A DNA stretch of 64,000 nucleotides from contig CAZUWF010000001.1 in assembly GCA_964624065.1 (NCBI GenBank), forward strand, positions 62,001-126,000. The letters are read 5' to 3'. A program made the translations under genes and the position numbers. This stretch comes from UBA7960 sp964624065 (GTDB lineage Bacteria > Bacteroidota > Bacteroidia > Bacteroidales > UBA7960). The notes beneath the pieces are model-generated. The model was not told where the DNA came from. It did not search any database and worked only from the letters and a program-made list of their open reading frames with translations. Position 1 is the first letter of the stretch; every line of letters starts with the position of its first letter. This document shows, piece by piece, positions 16,969 through 25,685 of this stretch.

Positions 16969-16976
16969 TAAATTTG
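16969..16976 (+). promoter_or_regulatory. Candidate -7 element (TAAATTTG) for tatA
   Basis: Exact TAnnTTTG match on the plus strand, about 150 nt upstream of the Tat gene. A TTG lies 23 nt further up (16943-16945), a little farther than ideal. No gene is credible between this site and 17128. Confidence 0.35.
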
Positions 16977-17127
16977 CACTAAAAACTGATTTTTGAAGTT
17001 TAATTTTTGGCAAAAAGAAGTGACGTGAAAGTTGCCTTTTTAGTGTGGCAAGCGCCTGGTTCTTTCATCAGTAAATTGAATTGCCTAGCTAAAGATTTTT
17101 TATGTTTAATCAATTACCATTTTCCAT

Positions 17128-17310
17128 ATGATGTCTTTTTTCGTACTCGGGATGCTTGGCACAACCGAAATTATAGTAATTGTGTTTCTTGCAATAGTGC
17201 TGCTATTTGGCGGCCGTAAAATTCCCGAGCTTATGCGTGGTTTGGGCCGAGGAGTGAAGGAATTCAAGGATGCCCAAAAAAATGACAGCGCCGAGAAGGA
17301 AGAAAAGTAA
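17128..17310 (+). CDS. tatA: Sec-independent protein translocase TatA/E
   Basis: A 60-residue TatA-type component that oligomerises with TatBC to move folded proteins across the inner membrane. It has a short N-terminal segment, one transmembrane helix (GTTEIIVIVFLAIVLLFGG), the hinge GGRKIPELMRGLGRGVKEF and a short charged amphipathic tail. The length and the RKIPELMRGLG hinge point to TatA/E rather than TatB. ATG 17128 and the adjacent ATG 17131 are both possible starts. tatC is not nearby. Confidence 0.92.
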   Translation: MMSFFVLGMLGTTEIIVIVFLAIVLLFGGRKIPELMRGLGRGVKEFKDAQKNDSAEKEEK

Positions 17311-17421
17311 AATTTCTTCCTTACCCCAAGGCAAATAAATCTCTTTAATTCAAGGGGATAGGTTGGTTTTATGTTTTTTGAAACCTGCCTTTTTTCAATT
17401 TCCAAACAACTAGCTTTTAAT

Positions 17422-18867
17422 ATGGCAATCAAGTTTTGTTTTCCAATTTTTATTCTGATGATTTTTTCGGCCGTCGCCATGTATGGCCAGCAGCCTCAAG
17501 CCAACCCCGTTCAAGAAAGGGTTCTGGTTTTGGTTGAACCCGAGGACAAGGTCTCAGCAATGCTTGACAGTTTGTTTGCCCTAAAGATTTTCAATGCAAA
17601 ACATTTGATCCCCGAAACATCAAGGCAAAACATCAACATGCCTTTCGGTCAGGTTCCAGTATTTCCAGAGAGCGTTTACCGCGAAAGGCTGATGAAAATG
17701 GACGACCTTTCGCCAATCGAGTTTGTATATAATCAGCAGGTGCGTTCATTCATTGCCTTTTATGCCGAGCGGCGCAGAGGCCACACCGAAAGGATGCTTG
17801 GCCTTTCGCGGCTTTACTTCCCGTTCTTCGAGGAGCAGCTTGACAAGTACGGCCTCCCTTTGGAGCTAAAATATCTTGCCGTGGTTGAATCGGCATTGAA
17901 TCCTACGGCGCGTAGCCGTGCCGGGGCAACGGGTATATGGCAGTTTATGTACAACACCGGCAAGGCCTACGGTCTTGAGGTAGGTAATTATGTTGATTAC
18001 AGGCGCGATGTAATAAAGGCCACAGATGCAGCGTGTCGGCATCTACTGGATCTACACAGTATGTACGGAGATTGGTGGTTGGTTTTGGCCGCCTACAATG
18101 CGGGTGCAGGAAACGTAAACAGGGCAATAAGGAGATCTGGAGGAAAAAAGAGCTTCTGGGAAATTAACAGGTTCCTTCCGCGCGAAACCCAGAACTACAT
18201 TCCTACATTCATAGCAGTGGCATACGTTATGAAACATGCCGGGGAGCACAACCTGTTTCCGATTCAACCAGTTTTTTCACATGCATCCGTTGATACCTTG
18301 CACGTGAAGGGGCAGCTAAGCTTGAGTTTTTTAAGCGAGCATTTGCAGGTTTCTATAGACCATTTAAGGTTTCTCAACCCAATCTACAGCAAGAACATCA
18401 TTCCGCATAACCCCGAGAGCCCATACGTGTTAAACCTCCCGGTCGAGTTTGTTCCCAAGTTCATTGCAAACGAGGACACCTTCTACTCGTTTTCGTCAGT
18501 GGCCCAAGAAGCCATTCAGGAATCACTCGATTTCCAGGCTACCACCATTACACACGTTGTTAAAAGGGGCGAGACCCTTGGGGTAATTGCAAAGAGGTAT
18601 GGAACCACGGTTAGGGAAATCCAAAGTCTCAGCAACATCAGATCAACTAAATTGAGGGTTGGTCAGCGATTAACCGTTAGTGGGCAAGCTCCGCCCGAAG
18701 GTTCTCGGGCTCAGGCCGCCGTTGCCGAAACCCACGTTGTTAGGAGGGGAGAAAACCTAGGCAGCATAGCAAGAAGGTATAGGGTTACTGTTGCGAAACT
18801 TAAAACGTGGAACAATTTGACGAGTGATAAAATAACTACTGGCCAGAGACTTAAAGTAAAACCGTAA
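17422..18867 (+). CDS. Membrane-bound lytic murein transglycosylase with two LysM domains (MltD-like)
   Basis: Cleaves the glycan strand of peptidoglycan to 1,6-anhydro-muropeptides. I start at ATG 17422 because it opens a clean signal peptide ending near AMYGQQ; the longer frame adds 17 non-conserved residues. The SLT goose-lysozyme-like domain lies at about residues 135-260 with the catalytic Glu156 in AVVESALNPTARS, followed by GATGIWQFM and LAAYNAGAGNV. Two LysM peptidoglycan-binding repeats lie at about 377-420 and 437-480 (both begin THVV+RGE). 481 residues. It stands alone on this strand, 110 nt after tatA. Confidence 0.93.
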   Translation: MAIKFCFPIFILMIFSAVAMYGQQPQANPVQERVLVLVEPEDKVSAMLDSLFALKIFNAKHLIPETSRQNINMPFGQVPVFPESVYRERLMKMDDLSPIEFVYNQQVRSFIAFYAERRRGHTERMLGLSRLYFPFFEEQLDKYGLPLELKYLAVVESALNPTARSRAGATGIWQFMYNTGKAYGLEVGNYVDYRRDVIKATDAACRHLLDLHSMYGDWWLVLAAYNAGAGNVNRAIRRSGGKKSFWEINRFLPRETQNYIPTFIAVAYVMKHAGEHNLFPIQPVFSHASVDTLHVKGQLSLSFLSEHLQVSIDHLRFLNPIYSKNIIPHNPESPYVLNLPVEFVPKFIANEDTFYSFSSVAQEAIQESLDFQATTITHVVKRGETLGVIAKRYGTTVREIQSLSNIRSTKLRVGQRLTVSGQAPPEGSRAQAAVAETHVVRRGENLGSIARRYRVTVAKLKTWNNLTSDKITTGQRLKVKP

Positions 18868-19014
18868 AATCTCAGCTTACCGCTCCATTCATATTCTTGC
18901 GCGCACCAAACTTTTGGGCTAATCTTGCTGCCACATAAAATACTCCAGGCTTCTATTGTGGCAGGTTTTTCTCGTAGGGTTACACCTTGCCTTACCTATA
19001 TAACTTAAATTCGG

Positions 19015-19785
19015 TTACTCCATCCTTTTGGCCTCATTCCAAAAGCAGTCCATTTCTTCGAGGTTCATTTTTTTTAGCTCCTTCCCTGAGTTGGCTGCTT
19101 GGTCTTCGAGGTAAGAGAACCGCCGGATGAATTTTTTGTTGGTCCTTTCGAGGGCTATTTCCGGATTTACGTTGATGAATCTTGAGTAATTCACGAGCGC
19201 GAAAAGCAGGTCGCCAAATTCTTCTTCAATTTTTTTATGGCAGTCATTTTTTTGCACCTCGTGCTGAAGCTCTCCCATCTCTTCCAAAACCTTGCTCCAA
19301 ACCTGACCCGTGTTTTCCCAATCAAAACCCACACCACGCGCCTTGTCTTGGATGCGGTAGGCCTTAATCACTGCTGGCAACGACTTAGGCACCCCTTCAA
19401 GAACCTTTTTGCGTCCTTCTTTAAGTTTTATCCTTTCCCAGTTTTCCTTTACCTGCTCATCATTTTCAACTTTTACGTCTGAATAAATGTGAGGGTGCCT
19501 ATTTACGAGCTTACTGTTAATGCCGTTTATAACATCGGTAATGTCAAAACTATTTTCCTCACTGCCTATCTTGGAGTAAAAAACAATGTGAAGAAGCAGG
19601 TCGCCAAGTTCCTTCTTTATCTCCTCGGGATTTTCGGCAATAATGGCATCGGCAAGTTCGAATGTTTCTTCTATTGTAAGGTGCCTGAGGCTTTCAAAGG
19701 TTTGTTTTTTATCCCACGGACATTTGGTACGCAGGTCGTCCATTATGGCCAGCAACTTTCCAAATGCTTCCAATCTCTTGTCCAT
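19015..19785 (-). CDS. mazG: Nucleoside triphosphate pyrophosphohydrolase MazG
   Basis: Hydrolyses (d)NTPs to NMP and pyrophosphate; thought to clear damaged or surplus nucleotides. The 256-residue protein has two tandem MazG domains: the first with CPWDKKQTFESLRHLTIEETFE and ELGDLLLH, the second with EEMGELQHEV and EEFGDLLFALVN, each keeping the acidic metal-binding residues. It starts at ATG 19785 with a TAnnTTTG element 21 nt upstream. This is the long form, as in E. coli. 147 nt separate its end from the transglycosylase on the other strand. Confidence 0.95.
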   Translation of the reverse strand: MDKRLEAFGKLLAIMDDLRTKCPWDKKQTFESLRHLTIEETFELADAIIAENPEEIKKELGDLLLHIVFYSKIGSEENSFDITDVINGINSKLVNRHPHIYSDVKVENDEQVKENWERIKLKEGRKKVLEGVPKSLPAVIKAYRIQDKARGVGFDWENTGQVWSKVLEEMGELQHEVQKNDCHKKIEEEFGDLLFALVNYSRFINVNPEIALERTNKKFIRRFSYLEDQAANSGKELKKMNLEEMDCFWNEAKRME

Positions 19786-19805
19786 CGTCTCCTAATTTTG
19801 TAGGG

Positions 19806-19813
19806 CAAAGGTA
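19806..19813 (-). promoter_or_regulatory. Candidate promoter -7 element (TACCTTTG) for mazG
   Basis: Exact TAnnTTTG on the minus strand, 21 nt upstream of the mazG ATG; a TTTG lies 23 nt further upstream (19840-19837). The leader would be too short for a Shine-Dalgarno site, and none is seen. Confidence 0.4.
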
Positions 19814-19950
19814 ACAACTATTGTTTTTTAACCATCCAAAAACATTGATTGCAATTGATTTATTTGACCTTGGGAATTTTTTCGGACTACCCATTTTTTG
19901 CCACTAATCTGAATTTTTTTTTCCATCTTTGTAAAAAATACAACACCTTC

Positions 19951-20805
19951 ATGGCTTGTGTAAGAGGAAATAGGATTGCCGCGATTTCAATGGTTCGCAA
20001 CGGGGGGTTCTTCGTAGCCAAGTGGGTTGATTATTACGGAAGGTTGTTCGGCAAGCAAAACCTCTTTTTGATCATTGACGGTTTAGACCAACCGCTACCT
20101 GATGAACATACAGAAATAACCGTAACGCAGGTTCCGCACATAAAACAAGGGAAGGCTGCTGGCGACCGATATAGGGCAAAACTCGTTTCGGGTTATGCCA
20201 AAAGCCTTTTGAGCGACAAGGGATACAAGGTGGTTGTGGCTCACGATATTGATGAATACCTGGTGCTGGATCCCTCCTTGAGCGGAACTCTGGCGGATTA
20301 CCTTTTGGGGCTGGGTTCTAAACCGTCAATTTCGGCACTTGGAGTAGATGTGGTCCATCATCCACTTAAGGAGCAAGCCATAGATACCAAACTTCCGTTT
20401 TTGAGCCAGCGCAATTATGCTGTTATTTCGGCACGCCACACCAAGGCGGTTGTAGCCACCGAACCTGTGGTATGGGGGGCAGGTTTTCACAGAGTTAAAG
20501 GATACGGCTCCAACATTGATCCAAATCTTTTCCTGTTTCATTGCGGTATGATAGACATTGATACCGCATATAACAAGATAAAAGAAAGGGATCGTAACCG
20601 ATGGGGCTGGCGAGGCCACTTCAGGAACCGAAAAATGGTTTTCGAATTGGTTTCTAACCGGCAACCTTACGATGCCGACATAGTTTTTTCGAGGGCCAGG
20701 ATAAGCCAAACCATTTTCAGACCTTTCTTCATTTGGAGCAAGAAAGCCTTGATTTTCAAGAAGACTGTAATCAGGGTTCCAGAAAGATTCAAGAAGGCCA
20801 TATAG
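19951..20805 (+). CDS. Glycosyltransferase family 2-like protein (first of two paralogues)
   Basis: A GT-A-fold glycosyltransferase of the compact Glyco_tranf_2_4 type, 284 residues from ATG 19951; the reading frame extends 34 codons further but without conserved sequence. The N-terminal core reads AAISMVRNGGFFVAKWVDYYG, and the probable metal-binding DxD is Asp99-Ile-Asp101 in HDIDEYLVLDP. The later segment WGAGFHRVKGY and the C-terminal VPERFKKAI are shared almost residue for residue with the protein at 24837-25676, so the two arose by duplication. They bracket four sugar-nucleotide/capsule genes. Likely acts at the inner face of the membrane on surface glycan; donor and acceptor unknown. 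Confidence 0.82.
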   Translation: MACVRGNRIAAISMVRNGGFFVAKWVDYYGRLFGKQNLFLIIDGLDQPLPDEHTEITVTQVPHIKQGKAAGDRYRAKLVSGYAKSLLSDKGYKVVVAHDIDEYLVLDPSLSGTLADYLLGLGSKPSISALGVDVVHHPLKEQAIDTKLPFLSQRNYAVISARHTKAVVATEPVVWGAGFHRVKGYGSNIDPNLFLFHCGMIDIDTAYNKIKERDRNRWGWRGHFRNRKMVFELVSNRQPYDADIVFSRARISQTIFRPFFIWSKKALIFKKTVIRVPERFKKAI

Positions 20806-20882
20806 GCAATGGTTCGCCACAAAAATACGGGTAAGGCGTTGTTAAAGAATTAACTTTAAAGAGATTAACCTCTAATAGCTAG

Positions 20883-22013
20883 ATGAAAAAATTACAAATG
20901 GTTGACCTGGCAGGTCAGTATGCCAAGATTCAATCCGAAATTGATGTTGCGATACTCGAAGTTGTTAGGTCCACCAAGTACATTAACGGCCCCGATGTGT
21001 ATGGGTTTGCACAGGAATTGCAAGAATACCTCGGCGTAAAGCACGTAATACCTTGCGCCAACGGAACCGACGCACTACAGGTTGCAATGATGGCACTGAA
21101 CCTTAAACCAGGCGACGAGATAATTACCAGTGCCTTTACCTTTGTTGCTACCGTTGAAGTTATTGCCCTCCTTGGGCTCAAACCTGTTTTTGTTGATGTA
21201 AACCCAGGCACATTTAACATTGACCCAGAGTGCATTAGAAAAGCAATTACATCAAAAACCCGCGCAATTGTCCCGGTTCACCTTTTCGGCCAATGTGCCA
21301 ATATGGAAGAAGTTTCTGACATTGCCAATCAAAACAACCTATTTGTTATAGAGGACAATGCCCAGGCCATCGGGGCCGATTTCATCTACTCCGACGGAAC
21401 CAAGAAAAAGGCAGGAACCATCGGTCATTTTGGCTGCACCTCCTTTTTCCCTTCAAAGAATCTTGGCTGTTATGGCGATGGCGGTGCTCTCTTTACAAAT
21501 GATGATGCCTTGGCTGAAAAGGCCCGCTCGGTGGTTAACCATGGAATGACCAAAAGATACCACCACGATTACGTGGGTGTCAACTCACGCCTGGATAGTA
21601 TTCAGGCGGCTATCTTGAGGATTAAGTTGAGGCAACTGGACAACTATGTAAGGGCAAGACAAGAGGCAGCAGCTTATTACGACAAGGTGTTGGCCCCAAG
21701 CCCCACCATAACCATCCCCGAAAGGGCCGGTTTCTCAACCCACGTATTTCATCAATACACCTTGGTTACAAACAATATTGACAGGAATAGACTTCAAGAA
21801 CACCTTTCTTCCAAAGACATCCCGGCAATGATTTATTACCCCGTACCCTTGCACTTGCAAAAACCATATTTGGAATACGGAACTAACAATGGTACCCTGC
21901 CGGTAACCGAAGATTTGTGCACTAGGGTAATTTCGTTGCCAATGCACACCGAGCTTAATCAAGAACAACTCGAATACATTACAACCGAGGTTCTTGAGTT
22001 TATCAACAAATAG
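20883..22013 (+). CDS. DegT/DnrJ/EryC1-type sugar aminotransferase (WbpE/WlbC-like)
   Basis: PLP-dependent transfer of an amino group to a keto-sugar nucleotide. The 376-residue protein begins MVDLAGQYAKIQSEID as in WbpE. It has the CANGTDALQVAMMAL phosphate-binding region, VEDNAQAIGA and the PLP Lys192 in SFFPSKNLGCYGDGG. With the N-acetyltransferase at 22044 and the dehydrogenase at 23008 it matches the WlbA-C-B (WbpB-E-D) set that builds UDP-2,3-diacetamido-2,3-dideoxy-glucuronic acid: this enzyme would aminate the 3-keto intermediate. It begins 77 nt after the first glycosyltransferase. The specific sugar is inferred from the trio. Confidence 0.88.
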   Translation: MKKLQMVDLAGQYAKIQSEIDVAILEVVRSTKYINGPDVYGFAQELQEYLGVKHVIPCANGTDALQVAMMALNLKPGDEIITSAFTFVATVEVIALLGLKPVFVDVNPGTFNIDPECIRKAITSKTRAIVPVHLFGQCANMEEVSDIANQNNLFVIEDNAQAIGADFIYSDGTKKKAGTIGHFGCTSFFPSKNLGCYGDGGALFTNDDALAEKARSVVNHGMTKRYHHDYVGVNSRLDSIQAAILRIKLRQLDNYVRARQEAAAYYDKVLAPSPTITIPERAGFSTHVFHQYTLVTNNIDRNRLQEHLSSKDIPAMIYYPVPLHLQKPYLEYGTNNGTLPVTEDLCTRVISLPMHTELNQEQLEYITTEVLEFINK

Positions 22014-22043
22014 CAGATTTTGGCCATTACAAACCCTAACAAT

Positions 22044-22625
22044 ATGGAAAAAAAGGATTACTTTGCGCACGAAACTGCTGTTGTTGATCCCGGTTGTCAT
22101 ATCGGTGAAGGCACCAAGATATGGCATTTTTGCCATATTATGCACGGAAGCATAATTGGTAGTGGGTGCAGTTTGGGGCAAAATGTGATGGTTGCGGCCA
22201 ATGTTGTATTGGGGAATAACGTTAAGGTTCAGAACAACGTATCAATTTATACCGGTGTGACTTGCGAGGATGATGTTTTTCTGGGACCATCAATGGTTTT
22301 TACAAACATCTTGAACCCCAGGAGCGAGGTTTCTCGCAAGGGTCAATATTTGAAAACCAATGTTAGGTGCGGAGCCACAATTGGAGCTAACGCCACCATC
22401 CTTTGTGGCGTTGAGATAGGCCAGTATGCCTTCGTTGGAGCAGGAACCGTTGTTTTGCAGGATGTTCCGGCTTTCGGTTTGGTGGTTGGAAACCCAGCCC
22501 GACAAATAGGATGGATGAGCAAATACGGTCATCGATTGTATTTCGACCAGGATAATAGGGCCAAATGCCCCGAAAGTGGGGAGGAATATCTTATTGAAAG
22601 TGGCGCTGTAAGGGTGAAGAAGTGA
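22044..22625 (+). CDS. Sugar-nucleotide N-acetyltransferase, left-handed beta-helix (WbpD/WlbB-like)
   Basis: Acetyl-CoA-dependent N-acetylation of an amino sugar nucleotide, likely the 3-amino group made by the preceding aminotransferase. ATG 22044 gives 193 residues; a TTG at 22020 only adds eight unconserved residues. From about residue 10 to 155 it is a hexapeptide-repeat beta-helix (IGEGTKIWHFCHIM, IGSGCSLGQNVMVA, VQNNVSIYTGV, IGANATILCGVEIG). The phrases GPSMVFTN and LVVGNPARQIGWMS match the WbpD subgroup of the hexapeptide family. A short C-terminal tail contains one CPESGEEY segment. The gene is 30 nt after the aminotransferase. Confidence 0.9.
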   Translation: MEKKDYFAHETAVVDPGCHIGEGTKIWHFCHIMHGSIIGSGCSLGQNVMVAANVVLGNNVKVQNNVSIYTGVTCEDDVFLGPSMVFTNILNPRSEVSRKGQYLKTNVRCGATIGANATILCGVEIGQYAFVGAGTVVLQDVPAFGLVVGNPARQIGWMSKYGHRLYFDQDNRAKCPESGEEYLIESGAVRVKK

Positions 22626-23007
22626 AGAAATAACAGCGCACTGATAAAATTTGATGAAGGAGTATGGGGTTGTGGACTCAAAGGTTTACAAGTATAGGGA
22701 TTGAGGTTTATGTTGAGAAATTGGTGAATGGTAGAGGTGCTATTAGTGCGCAATGGTTGAAGCGAGTGACGACCTTGGTTTTGGTCCCTAATGGGGGAGA
22801 TTGAGGGCTAAGTCGGTACCTACGGAAGCGGTTTCAAACACAGGAGGGTCGGACAGTTGATAGCTGCGGCTTGTATGGGCGCAATGATTTGCACCTAAAG
22901 GGTCTCGTAATTGAGGGTATCAACATCACCCGAAATCCATTATTTGACTTAGAATAAAAAAAACTTTGTGGTTATAAAAAAAAGAATTATCCTGCGGGAG
23001 GAGACAA
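22626..23007. other. Intergenic gap inside the sugar cluster
   Basis: 382 bases with no credible gene between the N-acetyltransferase and the dehydrogenase. The left two thirds is G-rich on the plus strand and rich in stops in every frame; the last 70 bases are AT-rich and carry the RBS at 22996-23003. I see no hairpin with a T-run and no TAnnTTTG element that is clearly placed. It could be remnant sequence left by rearrangement in the cluster. Confidence 0.4.
22996..23003 (+). promoter_or_regulatory. Strong Shine-Dalgarno sequence (GGGAGGAG), unusual here
   Basis: GGGAGGAG contains a perfect GGAGG whose last base lies 6 nt before the ATG at 23008. Most genes in the window start without any such site, as is normal in Bacteroidota. 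It supports the 23008 start. Confidence 0.6.
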
Positions 23008-24063
23008 ATGACAGATGGGAACAATCGGATAGGTGAGCTTGAGAAGGTACGGTTTGCGATTTTAGGTTGCGGACACATTGGCAAGCGGCACGCAGAAGTG
23101 ATCTTAAACAATTCCGAGGCACGTTTGGTTGGGCTGTGCGACATTAAGCCTGTCCATACATTGGGCGTGCAAGATTTGGGCTTGCCATTTTTCGATGATA
23201 TTGACAAAATGCTCGACAGCAACATAGAAATTGACGCTGTTTGTGTTTGCACGCCAAACGGGCTACATGCGGAGCATACCATAAAGGCTTTGAGACATGG
23301 AATAAATGTTGTTTGCGAAAAGCCAATGGCCTTGACTCAAGCAAGCTGCCGGCAAATGATTGAAACCTCTCGAAAATCCAGCAAGCAAATTTTCGTGGTG
23401 ATGCAAAACCGGTATTCCCCTCCTGCCTTGTGGCTAAAACAGATGATGGACGAAAAAAGGTTGGGCGAAATTTTTATGGTGCAGGTGAACTGCTTTTGGA
23501 ACCGCGACCACAGATATTACGGCGATGCTGACTGGAGGGGAACCTTGAGTTTTGATGGAGGAACGCTCTTCACCCAATTCGCGCACTTTGTGGATATGAT
23601 CTATTGGATTTTTGGCAAAATAAAAATCAGAACTGTTTCCCTGGCCGATTTTTCGCATTCTGAATTAACCCAGTTCGAAGATTCTGGAATTGTAACTTTC
23701 TCTCTTGAAAATGGCGGGCAGGGATGCCTCAACTTCTCAACGGCAATTTGGGATAAAAATATGGAGAGCAGCATTACGGTAATTGGGAGTAGGGGAAGCG
23801 TTAAAATTGGCGGGCAGTATATGAACCAAATTGAATACTGCCACGCAAAGGATTTCTTGCAACCAGAACTGCCACCCTCAAACCCTCCAAACAGCTACGG
23901 CGCTTACAAGGGAAGTGCCGCAAACCATCATTTCGTAATTCAAAACGTTATTGATGTCCTCAAGGGCAAGGCAGTACCCACAACATCTGAACGGGACGGG
24001 ATGGCGGTCATTGACATTATCGAGCGTGTTTACAAAATGGGCAAAAAGAATTTCGCCAAATGA
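23008..24063 (+). CDS. Gfo/Idh/MocA-family sugar dehydrogenase (WlbA-like)
   Basis: NAD-dependent oxidation of a sugar nucleotide, probably the 3-OH of UDP-GlcNAc uronic acid before amination. 351 residues. The Rossmann fold starts at residue 10 (RFAILGCGHIGKRHAEV); VVCEKPMAL holds the conserved Lys105, and QFAHFVDMIYW holds His193, the two residues expected at the active site. The stretch VVMQNRYSPPALWL and DADWRGTLSFDGGTL closely follow WlbA of Bordetella-type clusters. It overlaps the phosphatase gene by 4 nt (ATGA). Its start is marked by a strong Shine-Dalgarno site. The order here is aminotransferase, acetyltransferase, dehydrogenase. Confidence 0.87.
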   Translation: MTDGNNRIGELEKVRFAILGCGHIGKRHAEVILNNSEARLVGLCDIKPVHTLGVQDLGLPFFDDIDKMLDSNIEIDAVCVCTPNGLHAEHTIKALRHGINVVCEKPMALTQASCRQMIETSRKSSKQIFVVMQNRYSPPALWLKQMMDEKRLGEIFMVQVNCFWNRDHRYYGDADWRGTLSFDGGTLFTQFAHFVDMIYWIFGKIKIRTVSLADFSHSELTQFEDSGIVTFSLENGGQGCLNFSTAIWDKNMESSITVIGSRGSVKIGGQYMNQIEYCHAKDFLQPELPPSNPPNSYGAYKGSAANHHFVIQNVIDVLKGKAVPTTSERDGMAVIDIIERVYKMGKKNFAK

Positions 24064-24830
24064 ATTTTCTGATAAAATTATTTCAAGGAAATTTAAACCC
24101 CATCGCGGCTGACCTTTCTCGGGTAGGCGTAGATATGCACTCACACCTGCTTCCGGGTTTGGACGACGGTTCTCCTAATATGGAAACCACCCTCTTCTTG
24201 CTCCAAAGGTTGGTTGAGCTCGGTTACAAAAAGGCAATTACCACGCCGCACGTTATGTTCGACCTTTATCGAAACACCCCTGAATTAATCAAGGAAGCCG
24301 AAAAAAATGTTAGGGACGAAATTGCTAAAAATCAAATTAACATTGAGTTTGAAGCCGCAGCCGAATACTTGATTGACGAGGGATTTGAAGGCATTTTGGC
24401 AAAAAGGAAATTACTAACCTTTGGCAACAATTTTTTGTTGGTTGAACTGCCGTACTCTGCCGAACCACCCAATTTGGGCAACATTTTGTTCGATTTAAAA
24501 ATAAAAGGCTACAATGTTGTTCTGGCACACCCCGAACGTTATTCATACTGGCACCAAAACTACGACAAGTACGAAAACTTGAAGGATGCAGGTATTCTTT
24601 TTCAGCTTAACGCCCATTCAGTAACTAATTTTCATTCGAAAGATATCCACAAAATTGCCTCTTGGCTCGTGAAGAAGCAAATGATTGATTTTTTAGGAAC
24701 CGACCTTCACGGCAAACGGTATTTGTCTTTGCTGGAAAAAGCAGCCAGGAATCCATTGTTGAGAGATTTACTGAATTCGGGAAAGCTTAAAAACCACGAA
24801 CTCCTAATACCTAGAGCCAACAGCCAGTAG
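24060..24830 (+). CDS. CpsB/CapC-type PHP-fold tyrosine-protein phosphatase
   Basis: Metal-dependent phosphatase of the polymerase-and-histidinol-phosphatase fold; relatives remove phosphate from tyrosine kinases that control capsule export. 256 residues. Metal ligands are visible in VDMHSHLLPGLDDG, TTPHVMFD, VLAHPERY and FLGTDLHG. It is translationally coupled to the dehydrogenase (ATGA overlap) and ends 6 nt before the second glycosyltransferase. The partner kinase (Wzc-like) is not in the window. The family and fold are clear; that it regulates export of the glycan built by its neighbours is inference. Confidence 0.88.
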   Translation: MNFLIKLFQGNLNPIAADLSRVGVDMHSHLLPGLDDGSPNMETTLFLLQRLVELGYKKAITTPHVMFDLYRNTPELIKEAEKNVRDEIAKNQINIEFEAAAEYLIDEGFEGILAKRKLLTFGNNFLLVELPYSAEPPNLGNILFDLKIKGYNVVLAHPERYSYWHQNYDKYENLKDAGILFQLNAHSVTNFHSKDIHKIASWLVKKQMIDFLGTDLHGKRYLSLLEKAARNPLLRDLLNSGKLKNHELLIPRANSQ

Positions 24831-24836
24831 CACAAA

Positions 24837-25676
24837 ATGACCCTCAAAAAAATATGTGCCATTACCATGGCTCGAAACGACCAGTTCTTTCTTAACCGCT
24901 GGATAGAATACTACGGCAGGGAACTAGGCGAGGGGAACTTGTATGTTTACCTTGATGGTGTTGATCAGCCCATACCTGCCAACCCTGGCAAGGCACACAT
25001 AATACATAAAGAAAGGGTTGTTGAGCACGTGGTCGCAGCCGAAAAACGACGCTTGGGATTCCTGTCTGATGTTGCTGCAAAGCTGTTGCAGGCTTACGAC
25101 ATAGTTATTGGAGTGGATGCCGACGAATTTTTGGTGGTTGACCCCAAGTGTGGTATGACATTGGCCCAATACCTTAGCTCGATAAACATCAACCCCTGTG
25201 TTTCGGGGCTCGGCATGGATATTGGCCAGCACCTTTGCAAGGAACCATCACTTAACCACCACCTGCCCTTCCTGGCCCAGCGCAAATACGCCTACTTGTC
25301 ATCGCGCTATACCAAACCATCCGTAATATCCAAACCCGTTAAGTGGGGCTCTGGGTTTCACAGGGTAAAGGGACGCAACTTTAAGATTGACCCAAACTTG
25401 TACCTGTTTCATTTTGGTTCGGTTGATATGCAAATGATAAATATGCGGTTTCAGGACAAGGACAGGATGGCAACCGGACGAGAAAGCCACATACGCAAAA
25501 GGGCAAGGACAATTCACTTGGTCACCCAAAGGCAGGCTTTAAAAAATGAACTATGGTTAAAGCTTGCACGGGTGGTTCAAACTATTTTTCGTCCGGTTTA
25601 CGCCATCAACAAGCCCTCTATGGCTGGTTTAAAAGTGATTGTAAAAGTTCCCGAAAGGTTTAAAAACGTGGTTTAA
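24837..25676 (+). CDS. Glycosyltransferase family 2-like protein (second paralogue)
   Basis: 279 residues, same architecture as the protein at 19951-20805: CAITMARNDQFFLNRWIEYYG at the start, a DxD at Asp94-Ala-Asp96 (VDADEFLVVDP), WGSGFHRVKGR and a C-terminal VPERFKNVV. The central region differs most (about residues 45-75), where acceptor or donor contacts may lie. It probably adds a different sugar to the same glycan. It follows the phosphatase by 6 nt, so it belongs to the same transcript. Reaction unknown. Confidence 0.83.
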   Translation: MTLKKICAITMARNDQFFLNRWIEYYGRELGEGNLYVYLDGVDQPIPANPGKAHIIHKERVVEHVVAAEKRRLGFLSDVAAKLLQAYDIVIGVDADEFLVVDPKCGMTLAQYLSSININPCVSGLGMDIGQHLCKEPSLNHHLPFLAQRKYAYLSSRYTKPSVISKPVKWGSGFHRVKGRNFKIDPNLYLFHFGSVDMQMINMRFQDKDRMATGRESHIRKRARTIHLVTQRQALKNELWLKLARVVQTIFRPVYAINKPSMAGLKVIVKVPERFKNVV

Positions 25677-25685
25677 CCGCACGGC

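Noticed and set aside
17007..17219. 70-codon frame ahead of and across tatA
   Set aside because: Shadow of tatA in another frame with no conserved features.
22529..22753. 74-codon minus-strand frame at the acetyltransferase end
   Set aside because: Ser/Thr/Leu-rich translation, mostly antisense to a clear gene.
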